Below, piece by piece: positions 44,928 through 53,380 of a DNA stretch of 64,000 nt. The DNA lies in the NCBI GenBank assembly GCA_001800905.1, contig MGWH01000006.1, positions 124,001 through 188,000 on the forward strand, in the 5' to 3' direction. The stretch is from Flavobacteria bacterium GWA2_35_26. Its GTDB lineage: Bacteria > Bacteroidota > Bacteroidia > Flavobacteriales > Flavobacteriaceae. Numbering within the stretch: position 1 is the stretch's first letter; every line of letters begins with the position of its first letter. Below the pieces are notes generated by a model that ran no database searches, was not told the origin of the DNA, and saw nothing but the letters and a program-made list of their open reading frames with translations. A program made the position numbers and the translations under genes.

Positions 44928-46121
44928 TTAAAAAACAATTAAATTGATATCGCTATCACTTAATCCAAACCAATCACCAATCGCTTTGTTAGTAAGGATT
45001 CCGTGGTACATATAAACTCCATTTTTAAGTCCTTTGTTACAACGAATCGCACTTTCGATTCCGCCATCTTCTGCAATTTGCATCAAATAAGGAGTAATAA
45101 TATTGCTGATGGAAAGAGAGGCAGTTTTAGAATAACGCGACGGAATATTAGGGACACAGTAATGCACTACATTATTTTTGATAAAGGTTGGTTTCTCATG
45201 TGTGGTCACTTCGGAAGTTTCAAAACAACCGCCTGTATCGATACTTACATCAACAATTACAGCCCCTTTTTTCATATGTTCTACCATCGTTTCAGTCACA
45301 ACAACCGGGCAACGCTCTATTCCGCGCATAGCTCCAATAGCTACATCACAACGGCGTAGCGCTTTTAGCAATGATTTAGGTTGAATGGTAGAAGTAAAAA
45401 TTCGTTGGTTTAAATTGTTTTGTAAGCGACGTAATTTTGTAATAGAATTGTCAAAAACCTTAACAGTAGCTCCCAAACCAATTGCCGTTTTAGCGGCGAA
45501 TTCACCCACAGTTCCAGCACCTAAAATAACCACATCTGTAGGAGGAACTCCAGTGATATTCCCAAATAATAAGCCTTTTCCAAATTGATTGGTAATCATT
45601 AATTCAGCGGCAATAAGCACTGAGGCTGTACCTGCAATTTCACTTAGAGATTTGACAGCAGGGTAGGTACCGTCTTCGTCTTTTATGTATTCAAATGCTA
45701 AGGCAGTGATTTTTTTCTTAGTTAACGCCTCAAAATATTCTTTTTTTCTGGTTTTAATTTGAATCGCCGAAATGATAATCGTGTTTAGATTGATCATTTC
45801 AATTTCAGCTAAACTAGCTGGTTCCACCTTTAGAATCATTGGACAGCCAAATACTTTCTTAGGATCTTGTGTTACTTCAGCACCCGCATCTGAGTATTCC
45901 TTGTCAGAATAACTGGAACTTTCACCAGCTCCAGCTTCAACCATTACACGATGGCCATGACTTGTCAATGAGTTGACAGCATCGGGAGTCAAGCAAACTC
46001 GGCGTTCTTGATGACTGGTTTCTTTGGGAATACCAATAAACAATTCGCTTTTATGTTTCGCTATTTCTAATGTTTCCTCTTGAGGTAGCAGCTGTTCTTT
46101 TGTAAATGGTGATAGTGACAT
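44928..46121 (-). CDS. ald: Alanine dehydrogenase
   Basis: NAD-dependent oxidative deamination of L-alanine to pyruvate and ammonia, 397 residues. The AlaDh/PNT N-terminal domain has FIGIPKETSHQERRVCLTPDAV, with the substrate Arg and Lys region. The Rossmann domain has PPTDVVILGAGTVGEFAAKTA, and the acid that binds NAD ribose follows in VKVFDNSITKL. VIVDVSIDTGGCFETSEVTTH and NVVHYCVPNIPSRYSKTAS are the late family motifs. A 30-residue N-terminal extension is usual in flavobacteria. It is longer than the Bacillus enzyme by that extension. Transhydrogenase alpha is excluded because the pyridine-nucleotide membrane part is absent. Confidence 0.93.
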   Translation of the reverse strand: MSLSPFTKEQLLPQEETLEIAKHKSELFIGIPKETSHQERRVCLTPDAVNSLTSHGHRVMVEAGAGESSSYSDKEYSDAGAEVTQDPKKVFGCPMILKVEPASLAEIEMINLNTIIISAIQIKTRKKEYFEALTKKKITALAFEYIKDEDGTYPAVKSLSEIAGTASVLIAAELMITNQFGKGLLFGNITGVPPTDVVILGAGTVGEFAAKTAIGLGATVKVFDNSITKLRRLQNNLNQRIFTSTIQPKSLLKALRRCDVAIGAMRGIERCPVVVTETMVEHMKKGAVIVDVSIDTGGCFETSEVTTHEKPTFIKNNVVHYCVPNIPSRYSKTASLSISNIITPYLMQIAEDGGIESAIRCNKGLKNGVYMYHGILTNKAIGDWFGLSDSDINLIVF

Positions 46122-46171
46122 GGTCGATTCAAATTAAGAGGTCCAATTTACGGATTTTTATTTACCTTTTT

Positions 46172-46588
46172 TTATTTGGAATTGGTAAGTGTCAAATGGC
46201 GTTTTCCATTCTCGACTAATTCAATAGTAATTACCGCATGTTCTTCCGGAATGAGGTTAGGAATTTTCTCCGCCCATTCTATAAAACACCAATTGCCGGA
46301 ATAGAAATAATCGTCTGCCCCCATGTCTAACGCTTCTATTTCATTTTTTAATCGATAAAAATCAAAATGATAAACAACTTGATTTTCAATTGTTTCGTAT
46401 TCATTAACTAAAGAGAAAGTTGGACTACTAGTTGCTGATGAAACTCCTAAAGTTTTACATAATTGTTTGATTAAAGTAGTTTTACCTACACCCATTTCAC
46501 CGTGAAAAAGAATCACTTTTGAGGTCTGTTGGGCAATTACTTTTTGTGCAACTAATTCTAGTTCGTCTAGTGTAAATACTATTTCCAT
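46172..46588 (-). CDS. tsaE: tRNA threonylcarbamoyladenosine biosynthesis ATPase TsaE
   Basis: P-loop ATPase that activates the TsaB-TsaD complex for t6A formation at tRNA position 37, 138 residues. It has Walker A ILFHGEMGVGKTTLIKQLC (27-45), SATSSPTFSLVNEYETI, VVYHFDFYRLKNEIEALDMG and the W of FIEWAEKIPNLIPEEH, all in family order. Its ATG abuts the porX stop codon, so the two are translationally coupled. Confidence 0.96.
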   Translation of the reverse strand: MEIVFTLDELELVAQKVIAQQTSKVILFHGEMGVGKTTLIKQLCKTLGVSSATSSPTFSLVNEYETIENQVVYHFDFYRLKNEIEALDMGADDYFYSGNWCFIEWAEKIPNLIPEEHAVITIELVENGKRHLTLTNSK

Positions 46589-48145
46589 CTATCGGGGATT
46601 AAAAACCAAAAAAGGGACAATCATTTCTTCTAATGAAATGCCTCCATGTTGGTAGGTATTTTTATAATAATTCACATAATGATTGAAGTTATTGGCATAA
46701 GCCAAAAACATATCATTTTTTGCAAAAATAAAAGAACTACTCATATTGATGCTAGGTAATCCAACTTTTTTAGGATCTTTCACTGCATAGACCTCTTTGT
46801 TTTCATACGATAAACTCTTACCGGTTTTGTAGCGTAAATTCAAACTAGTGTTTTTATCACCTACAACTTTAGAAGGATTTTTGACATTAATAGTACCATG
46901 ATCTGTTGTAATGATCAACTTGAATCCCATTTTTTGCGCTTGTTGAATCATTGCCAAAAGGGGCGAGTTTTTAAACCAACTTAAAGTTAGAGAACGGTAT
47001 GCTTTATCATCTGGTGCCAATTCTTTAATAACTTCTATTTCAGTTTTAGCATGTGATAACATATCTACAAAATTGTAAACTACAGTAACTAAATCATTGT
47101 TTTTTAATGATTTAAAACTATCTGCTAATTTACGACCACTGGCCAGATTAGTGATTTTAAAATAGTCTTGTTTGATATTTAATCCGAGGCGGTTTAACTG
47201 TGCGGTTAAAAATTCAGCCTCATAATTGTTTTTCCCACCTTCATCGGTATCATTTTTCCAATAATCAGGAAATTGCTTTTCCATATCTACAGGTAATAAA
47301 CCGGAAAAAATGGCATTTCGAGCATATTGAGTAGCTGTTGGTAAAATAGCGTAATACGGCACTTCTTTTTCTAGTTTGTAATGATTACTTACTACATTTT
47401 GAATTACTTCCCATTGATCGTAACGCAAATTATCTATTACAACAAAAAGAACAGGCTTGTCTTTTTTAATGATCTCAGGCACCACTAATTCTTTGAAAAG
47501 CGTATGCGATAAAACAGGATGATCGGCTTTAGATTCAAACCAATTTTCATAATTACGTTCAATGAATTTGCCAAATTGCGTATTGGCTTCTGTTTTTTGA
47601 GACTCTAAAATAGCACTCATCCCGGAATCGTTAATATTCTCAAGTTGTAATTCCCAGAAAATTAATTTTTTATACAATTCAATCCAATCTTCAAAAGAAC
47701 GCACTAACGCCATTTCTAAGGTGATTTTCCTAAATTCTTTTTGATAATCTAAAGTTGTTTTTTGAGAAATTAAGCGGGTATGATCTAGGTTCTTTTTTAA
47801 GCTAAGTAAGATTTGATTCGGATTGACAGGTTTGATTAGATAGTCTGCAATCTTAGAACCAATCGCTTCTTCCATGATATATTCTTCCTCACTTTTGGTA
47901 ATCATGATCATGGGTATCGATGATTTTTTTTCTTTCATTTCTGAAAGTGTTTCTAAACCACTCATTCCCGGCATATTTTCATCTAGAAAAACAATATCAA
48001 AGTTGTTATTTTCAAAAATAGTAATGGCATCCAAGCCATTATTACAAGTTGTTACTGTGTAATTTTTCTTTTCTAAAAATAAAATATGAGGCTTCAAAAG
48101 ATCGATTTCATCATCTACCCACAGGATTTTAATTGTATCTTTCAT
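46589..48145 (-). CDS. porX: PorX, response regulator of type IX secretion
   Basis: Orphan-type response regulator that works with the histidine kinase PorY and controls T9SS genes in Porphyromonas. The 518 residues start with a receiver domain (1-120): acidic pocket ILWVDDEIDLL (10-14), phospho-acceptor Asp55 in IVFLDENMPGMSG and Lys in YLIKPVNP. A helical linker follows, and from about residue 210 an alkaline-phosphatase/PglZ-type domain: PVLFVVIDNLRYDQW, PTATQYARNAIFSGLLP, IITTDHGTINV, the pattern of a zinc phosphodiesterase. The presence of PorX indicates a T9SS organism, though no other T9SS gene is in the window. tsaE follows without a gap. Confidence 0.95.
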   Translation of the reverse strand: MKDTIKILWVDDEIDLLKPHILFLEKKNYTVTTCNNGLDAITIFENNNFDIVFLDENMPGMSGLETLSEMKEKKSSIPMIMITKSEEEYIMEEAIGSKIADYLIKPVNPNQILLSLKKNLDHTRLISQKTTLDYQKEFRKITLEMALVRSFEDWIELYKKLIFWELQLENINDSGMSAILESQKTEANTQFGKFIERNYENWFESKADHPVLSHTLFKELVVPEIIKKDKPVLFVVIDNLRYDQWEVIQNVVSNHYKLEKEVPYYAILPTATQYARNAIFSGLLPVDMEKQFPDYWKNDTDEGGKNNYEAEFLTAQLNRLGLNIKQDYFKITNLASGRKLADSFKSLKNNDLVTVVYNFVDMLSHAKTEIEVIKELAPDDKAYRSLTLSWFKNSPLLAMIQQAQKMGFKLIITTDHGTINVKNPSKVVGDKNTSLNLRYKTGKSLSYENKEVYAVKDPKKVGLPSINMSSSFIFAKNDMFLAYANNFNHYVNYYKNTYQHGGISLEEMIVPFLVFNPR

Positions 48146-48343
48146 ATTGTATTATCAGTTACCGAAGGGCAATTTACAGTTTTTAAAACGTTGTTTAGCA
48201 AAAAAATTACTTTTAATTAGCCTACTTCTAAATCTAATTTCTTGACAAACAGATTTTTCTATAAGTCAAAAAAATAATCTCCATTGACTTGCTTGTCAAA
48301 ACGAATTTACTACTTTTATCCATTATCAAATTAACTAAAAACT
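48146..48343. promoter_or_regulatory. Intergenic region porX / DUF1080 with TTGAC...GTCAA dyads
   Basis: The 198 bases between divergent genes contain TTGAC-N6-GTCAA at 48284-48299 and a looser pair, TTGAC 48243-48247 with GTCAA 48265-48269. The dyad nearest the DUF1080 gene is 45 bases before its ATG. I see no clear TAnnTTTG box. These could be operator sites. Confidence 0.35.
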
Positions 48344-49135
48344 ATGAAAACTAATTCAATTAAAAACGCCTTATTAGTTACTGTATTTTCAGTAACAGCG
48401 TCTTTTGCTCAACATGCTTTTGTAAATACACCTCCTGAGGTTTCGCCAATGCCGATGAAACCTGAAATGACAGAGATTTGGAATCCTGAAGTAAAAGTGA
48501 TTATTCCCGCAAAAAAAATAGGAGATGCGCCTTCAGATGCAATTATCTTATTTGATGGAAAGAACTTAAATCAATGGGTGAATAAAAAAGACAATAGTAA
48601 ACCCGCAGGATGGAAGATTGTGAATAACGATTATTTTGAAGTTGTACCAGAATCTGGAGATATTCAAACTGTAATGAAATTTGGCGACTGCCAATTGCAT
48701 ATCGAATGGAGTGCTCCAGATGAAGTGTTAGATGGTGGGCAAATGAGAGGAAATAGCGGTGTGTTTTTTCAAAATCGTTATGAATTACAAGTATTAGATT
48801 CGTATAACAACAGAACCTATAACAACGGCCAAGCTGGAAGTATTTACAAAGATCATCCGCCATTAGTGAACGCAATGAAAACACCTTTGGAATGGAATGT
48901 TTACGATGTAATCTACACGGCACCAAGATTCAAAGCCAATGGATTAATTGATGCGCCAGCAAGAATAACAGTTTTCCATAATGGAGTAGTAGTTCAAAAC
49001 AATGCGACCATTAATGGTTTAACATTATATATGGGATTGCATAATTACCCTGAATCTCATGGTGAAGATGTAATTTCACTTCAAGATCACGGTTGTAAAA
49101 CTCAATTTAGAAACATTTGGTTGAGAAGACTTTAA
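48344..49135 (+). CDS. Secreted DUF1080 (3-keto-disaccharide hydrolase) protein
   Basis: Exported carbohydrate-active protein of 263 residues. The signal peptide (about 1-22) ends SFA-QH. The DUF1080 beta-sandwich begins at AIILFDGKNLNQWVNKKDN and includes DCQLHIEWSAPDEV, RGNSGVFFQNRYELQVLDSY, GQAGSIYKDHPPLVNAMKTP and the final LQDHGCKTQFRNIWLRRL. Members of this family hydrolyse 3-keto-glycosides or bind sugars, often in the periplasm or on the surface. It stands alone, without the oxidoreductases that usually make the 3-keto sugar. It ends in a perfect palindromic terminator. Confidence 0.93.
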   Translation: MKTNSIKNALLVTVFSVTASFAQHAFVNTPPEVSPMPMKPEMTEIWNPEVKVIIPAKKIGDAPSDAIILFDGKNLNQWVNKKDNSKPAGWKIVNNDYFEVVPESGDIQTVMKFGDCQLHIEWSAPDEVLDGGQMRGNSGVFFQNRYELQVLDSYNNRTYNNGQAGSIYKDHPPLVNAMKTPLEWNVYDVIYTAPRFKANGLIDAPARITVFHNGVVVQNNATINGLTLYMGLHNYPESHGEDVISLQDHGCKTQFRNIWLRRL

Positions 49136-49140
49136 GAATC

Positions 49141-49172
49141 AAAAACGGAGAGCAATTGCTCTCCGTTTTTAT
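49141..49172. terminator. Bidirectional terminator, 30-base perfect palindrome
   Basis: A self-complementary sequence of 30 bases centred at 49155/49156, with A5 and T5 ends and the stem ACGGAGAGCA. It lies between the convergent DUF1080 gene and the small minus-strand gene. Confidence 0.9.
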
Positions 49173-49182
49173 TTGTAATTGG

Positions 49183-49416
49183 TTATAATTTATGTTCTAA
49201 CGAAGAATCACTAATACTATCGTCACCGCTATGTTGATGACAAATTTCGGTTCCATGTTCGACTGCTCGTATTACTTCTTGTTCTATCGTAAGTTGTAAA
49301 TTGTCATTTGAAGTACTCATTAACGATTTTATTTTCTCAATCAAAGTATGATCTTGAATTTGAGTAATCCATTGAATCAAATTCAGCTTGTCATTTTGTA
49401 ATTTTTGAGTATTCAT
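49183..49416 (-). CDS. Small antitoxin-like protein, orphan
   Basis: A 77-residue cytoplasmic protein. The N-terminal LNLIQWITQIQDHTLIEKIK resembles the helix found at the start of many small Bacteroidota proteins annotated as addiction-module antitoxins. The C-terminus is acidic and His-rich (GTEICHQHSGDDSISD). No toxin gene is adjacent on either side. Its -7 box (TAAATTTG on minus, 49457-49464) is followed by the dyad AGCC-TTA-GGCT at 49444-49454, which would overlap the transcription start. The family assignment is a guess from pattern. Confidence 0.62.
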   Translation of the reverse strand: MNTQKLQNDKLNLIQWITQIQDHTLIEKIKSLMSTSNDNLQLTIEQEVIRAVEHGTEICHQHSGDDSISDSSLEHKL

Positions 49417-49443
49417 TTGTTTCTTTTTTAGTTCGAAATTCTA

Positions 49444-49464
49444 AGCCTTAGGCTAACAAATTTA
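49444..49464 (-). promoter_or_regulatory. -7 element and overlapping dyad of the 77-residue gene
   Basis: Minus-strand TAAATTTG at 49457-49464 with AGCC-N3-GGCT at 49444-49454 just downstream. A dyad at the start point is the usual position of an autorepressor site. Confidence 0.4.
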
Positions 49465-49500
49465 AGAAATAATCAGATGCAAAATATAAATCAATTTCCT

Positions 49501-49508
49501 TATATTTG
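49501..49508 (+). promoter_or_regulatory. -7 element of the HD phosphohydrolase gene
   Basis: TATATTTG, an exact match, lies 20 bases before the GTG start at 49529. The -33 region is poor. Confidence 0.55.
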
Positions 49509-49528
49509 TTGCCCTAAAGCACTATCAA

Positions 49529-50758
49529 GTGAGTCAAATCAACAAACTTAAAATATTCAATGATCCAATCTATGGATTTATTACAATTCCCAACGCTTTA
49601 ATCTACGATTTAATTCAGCATTCTTATTTTCAACGTTTGCGACGAATTTCACAAATGGGATTATCTTATTTGGTTTATCCTGGTGCCAATCATACCCGTT
49701 TTCATCATGCTTTAGGTTGTATGCATTTGATGCAAAAAGCAGTTGATGTATTGCGATTCAAAGGTGTCGCTATTTCCGAAGAAGAAGAAAACGCTTTATA
49801 CATTGCTATTTTGCTTCACGATATTGGTCACGGGCCATTTTCTCATGCAATGGAAAAAAGCATAGTTGAGGATGTACACCATGAGGCTATTTCATTATTA
49901 TTTATGAACCAATTGAACGAGGAGTTCAATGGGCAGTTGAGTTTGGCAATCCAAGTATTTAAAGGAGAATACCATCGTAAATTCATGTTACAATTGATTT
50001 CAAGTCAATTGGATATGGACCGAATGGATTACTTAAAACGCGATAGTTTTTATTCAGGAGTTGCAGAAGGTAATGTCAATTCAGAGCGCTTGATTCAGAT
50101 GATGAATGTGGTTGATGACGTATTAGTGATTGAAGAAAAAGGAATTTATTCGGTAGAGAAATTCTTGATGTCGCGACGTTTGATGTACTGGCAAGCCTAC
50201 TTACACAAAACAAGTTTGGTAGCCGAATTGATTTTAACTAAAGTGTTGAAACGTGCTAAGGAACTAACTCTAAAAGGGGTGCAATTACCTTGTAGTGAAC
50301 CTTTATTGTTTTTTCTGCAAAACCGAATTGCTTTAGAAAATTTTGATTCTAATATTCTCGATTTATTTTCGCAATTAGATGATTTTGATATTATTAGCGC
50401 ATTAAAATCCTGGCAACGTCAAGACGATTTTATTTTATCATCGTTGAGTAAAATGATTATTAATCGTGATTTACCTAAAATTAAAGTAGTTACTGATAAA
50501 GCACTTTTGGACGAAATAGGTCCTTTACAAGAACGTTTTGCTGCTGAAAATAACCTTTCGATAGCAGACACCAATTACTTTATTTTCAAAGGAAAAATTA
50601 AAAATCAGGCCTACAGTAAAGAGGCTGAACCGATTCGAATTTTGAAAAAAGACAGAACGATTGAAGATGTTGTTGAAGCGTCTGATCAATTGAATTTAAA
50701 ATCTTTATCAAAATTAGTTACTAAATATTACATATGTTTTCCAAAACAACTCGTGTAA
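49529..50758 (+). CDS. HD-domain phosphohydrolase (dGTPase/SAMHD1-like)
   Basis: Metal-dependent phosphohydrolase of 409 residues, related to dNTP triphosphohydrolases. The start is a GTG (MSQINKLKIFNDPIYGFI). Metal ligands run through HTRFHHALGCMHLMQ, IAILLHDIGHGPFSHAMEKS (HD pair) and SSQLDMDRMDYLKRDSFYSG, the SAMHD1-like order H...HD...D. The C-terminal half is less conserved. The substrate is probably deoxynucleoside triphosphates, by family. It precedes lpxD on the same strand, separated by 131 bases with a promoter. Confidence 0.92.
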   Translation: MSQINKLKIFNDPIYGFITIPNALIYDLIQHSYFQRLRRISQMGLSYLVYPGANHTRFHHALGCMHLMQKAVDVLRFKGVAISEEEENALYIAILLHDIGHGPFSHAMEKSIVEDVHHEAISLLFMNQLNEEFNGQLSLAIQVFKGEYHRKFMLQLISSQLDMDRMDYLKRDSFYSGVAEGNVNSERLIQMMNVVDDVLVIEEKGIYSVEKFLMSRRLMYWQAYLHKTSLVAELILTKVLKRAKELTLKGVQLPCSEPLLFFLQNRIALENFDSNILDLFSQLDDFDIISALKSWQRQDDFILSSLSKMIINRDLPKIKVVTDKALLDEIGPLQERFAAENNLSIADTNYFIFKGKIKNQAYSKEAEPIRILKKDRTIEDVVEASDQLNLKSLSKLVTKYYICFPKQLV

Positions 50759-50785
50759 AAACGCTGTAATAAAATCTATTTTTTA

Positions 50786-50793
50786 TATTTTTG
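50786..50793 (+). promoter_or_regulatory. -7 element of the lpxD operon
   Basis: TATTTTTG matches TAnnTTTG exactly. Transcription would begin near 50798, which gives a leader of about 90 bases. That leader contains a 29-codon open frame starting at its first bases (50799-50888). Confidence 0.5.
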
Positions 50794-50889
50794 TCAGAAT
50801 GAAAAAAATTAGGCCATCTTTATTTGAAACCAATACCACTTATACAAGTGTGATTCGATTCACGCCTATACAAAAAACGATCCTTTAGA

Positions 50890-51933
50890 ATGAAGTTTAC
50901 AGCACAGCAAATAGCGGAAATTTTAGAAGGAGAGGTAGTAGGTAATCCTAATGTTGAAGTTTCTAAGCTATCTAAAATAGAGGAAGGTCAGGATGGTTCA
51001 CTTACTTTTTTATCCAATCCAAAATACCAAAATTTCATTTATACCACTCAAGCTTCTGTAACTATTGTAAATGCTACATTTGTTCCTGAAAAAACGGTTG
51101 CTACCACTTTGATTAAAGTGACTGATGCGTATGGGGCATTTACCAAGTTATTAGAATTTTACAATCAAGTTAAGTTAAACAAAACTGGAATTGAGCCACT
51201 TTCGTTTATTGATGAGAGTGTAAGTTATGAACCTGATTTGTATTTGGGGAGCTTTGCTTATGTGGGAAAAAATGTTGTACTTGGAAAAAACGTTAAAATT
51301 TACCCTAATTCCTATGTTGGTGATAATGTTATCATTGGAAACAATGTAACCATTTTCGCAGGTGTTACAATTTATTCAGAAACCGAAATAGGAAATAATT
51401 GTACCTTTCATTCAGGAACTATTATCGGATCGGATGGATTTGGTTTTGCACCCAATGCAGATGGAACCTATACTAAAATACCCCAAATTGGGAATGTAGT
51501 AATTGAAGATGATGTCGAAATAGGAGCAAATACTACAGTTGATAGAGCTACTATGGGATCAACAATTATTCGTAAAGGAGTAAAGTTAGACAACCAAATT
51601 CAAGTGGGGCATAATGTTGAAATAGGAGAAAATACTGTTATTGCGGCTCAAACCGGAATTGCTGGTTCAACAAAAATAGGCACAAATGGAATGATTGGTG
51701 GACAAGTAGGTTTTGCAGGTCATATTACTGTTGGTAACAATGTCAGAATTAAAGCAAATTCAGGTGTTACCAAAAATGTGAAGGATGGAGAAGTACTCCA
51801 AGGTCCATTGGCTTTTACTGATTCTAGTTATGCCAAATCGTATATCCATTTCAAAAATTTGCCTAAAATTATTTCCGAAATAGAAGAATTAAAAAAAGAA
51901 ATACTAAATCTAAAAACGAATACCCATGGTTAA
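50890..51933 (+). CDS. lpxD: UDP-3-O-(3-hydroxyacyl)glucosamine N-acyltransferase LpxD
   Basis: Adds the N-linked hydroxyacyl chain in lipid A synthesis. The 347 residues comprise the uridine-binding N-terminal domain (1-105; GSLTFLSNPKYQNFIYTTQA), a left-handed beta helix of hexapeptide repeats (about 110-310; GKNVVLGKNVKIYPNSYVGD) and a C-terminal helix (IISEIEELKKEILNLK). The catalytic His lies in QVGHNVEIGENTVIAAQTGI. It overlaps lpxC/fabZ by 8 bases, so translation is coupled. Confidence 0.96.
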   Translation: MKFTAQQIAEILEGEVVGNPNVEVSKLSKIEEGQDGSLTFLSNPKYQNFIYTTQASVTIVNATFVPEKTVATTLIKVTDAYGAFTKLLEFYNQVKLNKTGIEPLSFIDESVSYEPDLYLGSFAYVGKNVVLGKNVKIYPNSYVGDNVIIGNNVTIFAGVTIYSETEIGNNCTFHSGTIIGSDGFGFAPNADGTYTKIPQIGNVVIEDDVEIGANTTVDRATMGSTIIRKGVKLDNQIQVGHNVEIGENTVIAAQTGIAGSTKIGTNGMIGGQVGFAGHITVGNNVRIKANSGVTKNVKDGEVLQGPLAFTDSSYAKSYIHFKNLPKIISEIEELKKEILNLKTNTHG

Positions 51934-53311
51934 ACAAAAAACCATCAAATCAGAAATTTCACTTACTGGAGTAGGTTTACACACTGGAAAAGAAGTGAAA
52001 ATGACTTTTAAGCCAGCCCCAGCAAACAACGGATTCACATTTGTACGTGTCGATCTTGAAGGTCAGCCCGTTATTGAAGCCGATGCTAATTATGTTGTCA
52101 ATACGCAACGCGGAACCAATTTAGAAAAATTGGGCGTACAAATTCAAACACCAGAACATGTTCTTGCAGCCTTAACAGGTTGTGATTTAGATAATGTTAT
52201 TATTGAATTAAATGCTTCAGAACTACCTATTATGGATGGTTCTTCAAAATATTTTGTTGAAGCAATTGAGAAAGCGGGAGTTGAAGAACAAGATGCAAAA
52301 CGTAATGTTTATGTTGTAAAAGAAGTAATTTCATTTACTGATGAGGCAACAGGAAGCGAAATTTTAGTAATGCCAAGTGATAGTTATTGCATCACGACTA
52401 TGGTTGATTTTGGTACTAAAATTTTAGGTACTCAAAATGCTACAATGAAAAGCCTCTCGGAATTTAAAGATGAATTTTCAGATTCAAGAACATTTAGTTT
52501 CTTACATGAATTAGAAGCTTTATTGAACAATGGATTAATAAAAGGTGGCGATTTAAATAATGCTATTGTGTATGTTGATAAAGAAATATCAACAACTACT
52601 ATGGATAATTTGAAGAAAGCATTTGGTAAAGAGAATTTGACTGTAAAACCAAATGGAATTTTGGACAACCTTACTTTACATTATCCAAACGAAGCGGCAC
52701 GTCATAAATTATTAGATGTAGTAGGTGATTTATCTTTAATTGGAACTAGAATACAAGGAAAGGTAATTGCCAACAAGCCGGGTCATTATGTAAACACTCA
52801 ATTTGCTAAAAAACTAGCGAAGATTATAAAAATAGAACAACGAAATTTTGTTCCAACTTATGATTTGCATCAAGAACCATTGATGGATATTCATAAAATT
52901 ATGGAAACATTACCTCACCGTCCTCCCTTTTTATTGATTGATCGAATCATTGAAATGTCCGAAAATCATGTGGTGGGAATGAAAAATGTAACCATGAATG
53001 AAGATTTCTTTGTGGGACATTTTCCAGAAGCACCTGTAATGCCAGGAGTTTTAATAGTGGAAGCTATGGCGCAAACAGGAGGTGTATTGGTTTTAAGTAC
53101 AGTTCCAGATCCTGAAAATTATTTGACATATTTCATGAAAATGGATAATGTTAAATTCAAACACAAAGTACTTCCAGGAGATACTTTAATATTTAAATGT
53201 GACTTGATTACACCAATCCGTAGAGGAATTTGTCATATGCAAGCCAATGCCTATGCCAATGGGAAATTAGTTGCTGAAGCAGAATTAATGGCGCAAATTG
53301 CCAAAAAATAA
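51926..53311 (+). CDS. lpxC/fabZ: Bifunctional UDP-3-O-acyl-GlcNAc deacetylase / 3-hydroxyacyl-ACP dehydratase (LpxC-FabZ fusion)
   Basis: One 461-residue chain does two jobs. LpxC (about 1-300) is the zinc deacetylase that commits to lipid A: ISLTGVGLHTGKEVKMTFKP, TPEHVLAALTGCDLDNVIIE with a zinc His, LPIMDGSSKYFVEAIEKAG, and AARHKLLDVVGDLSLIG with the second His and Asp ligand. FabZ (about 315-461) is the dehydratase of fatty acid elongation: ETLPHRPPFLLIDRIIEM, the catalytic GHFPEAPVMPGVLIVEAMAQ. This fusion is known in Bacteroidota. It ties use of the 3-hydroxyacyl-ACP pool to both pathways. Confidence 0.98.
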   Translation: MVKQKTIKSEISLTGVGLHTGKEVKMTFKPAPANNGFTFVRVDLEGQPVIEADANYVVNTQRGTNLEKLGVQIQTPEHVLAALTGCDLDNVIIELNASELPIMDGSSKYFVEAIEKAGVEEQDAKRNVYVVKEVISFTDEATGSEILVMPSDSYCITTMVDFGTKILGTQNATMKSLSEFKDEFSDSRTFSFLHELEALLNNGLIKGGDLNNAIVYVDKEISTTTMDNLKKAFGKENLTVKPNGILDNLTLHYPNEAARHKLLDVVGDLSLIGTRIQGKVIANKPGHYVNTQFAKKLAKIIKIEQRNFVPTYDLHQEPLMDIHKIMETLPHRPPFLLIDRIIEMSENHVVGMKNVTMNEDFFVGHFPEAPVMPGVLIVEAMAQTGGVLVLSTVPDPENYLTYFMKMDNVKFKHKVLPGDTLIFKCDLITPIRRGICHMQANAYANGKLVAEAELMAQIAKK

Positions 53312-53319
53312 TAAAATGT

Positions 53320-53356
53320 AGAAAATTCGCAGTAGTTTTACCGCGAATTTTCTTTT
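53320..53356 (+). terminator. Hairpin between lpxC/fabZ and lpxA
   Basis: An 11-bp stem (53320-53330 with 53343-53353), 12-base loop, is followed by a short run of T. It lies inside what would otherwise be one operon, so it may attenuate or only partly terminate. Confidence 0.6.
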
Positions 53357-53380
53357 GAATAGAAATTAAAAAAAATACAG

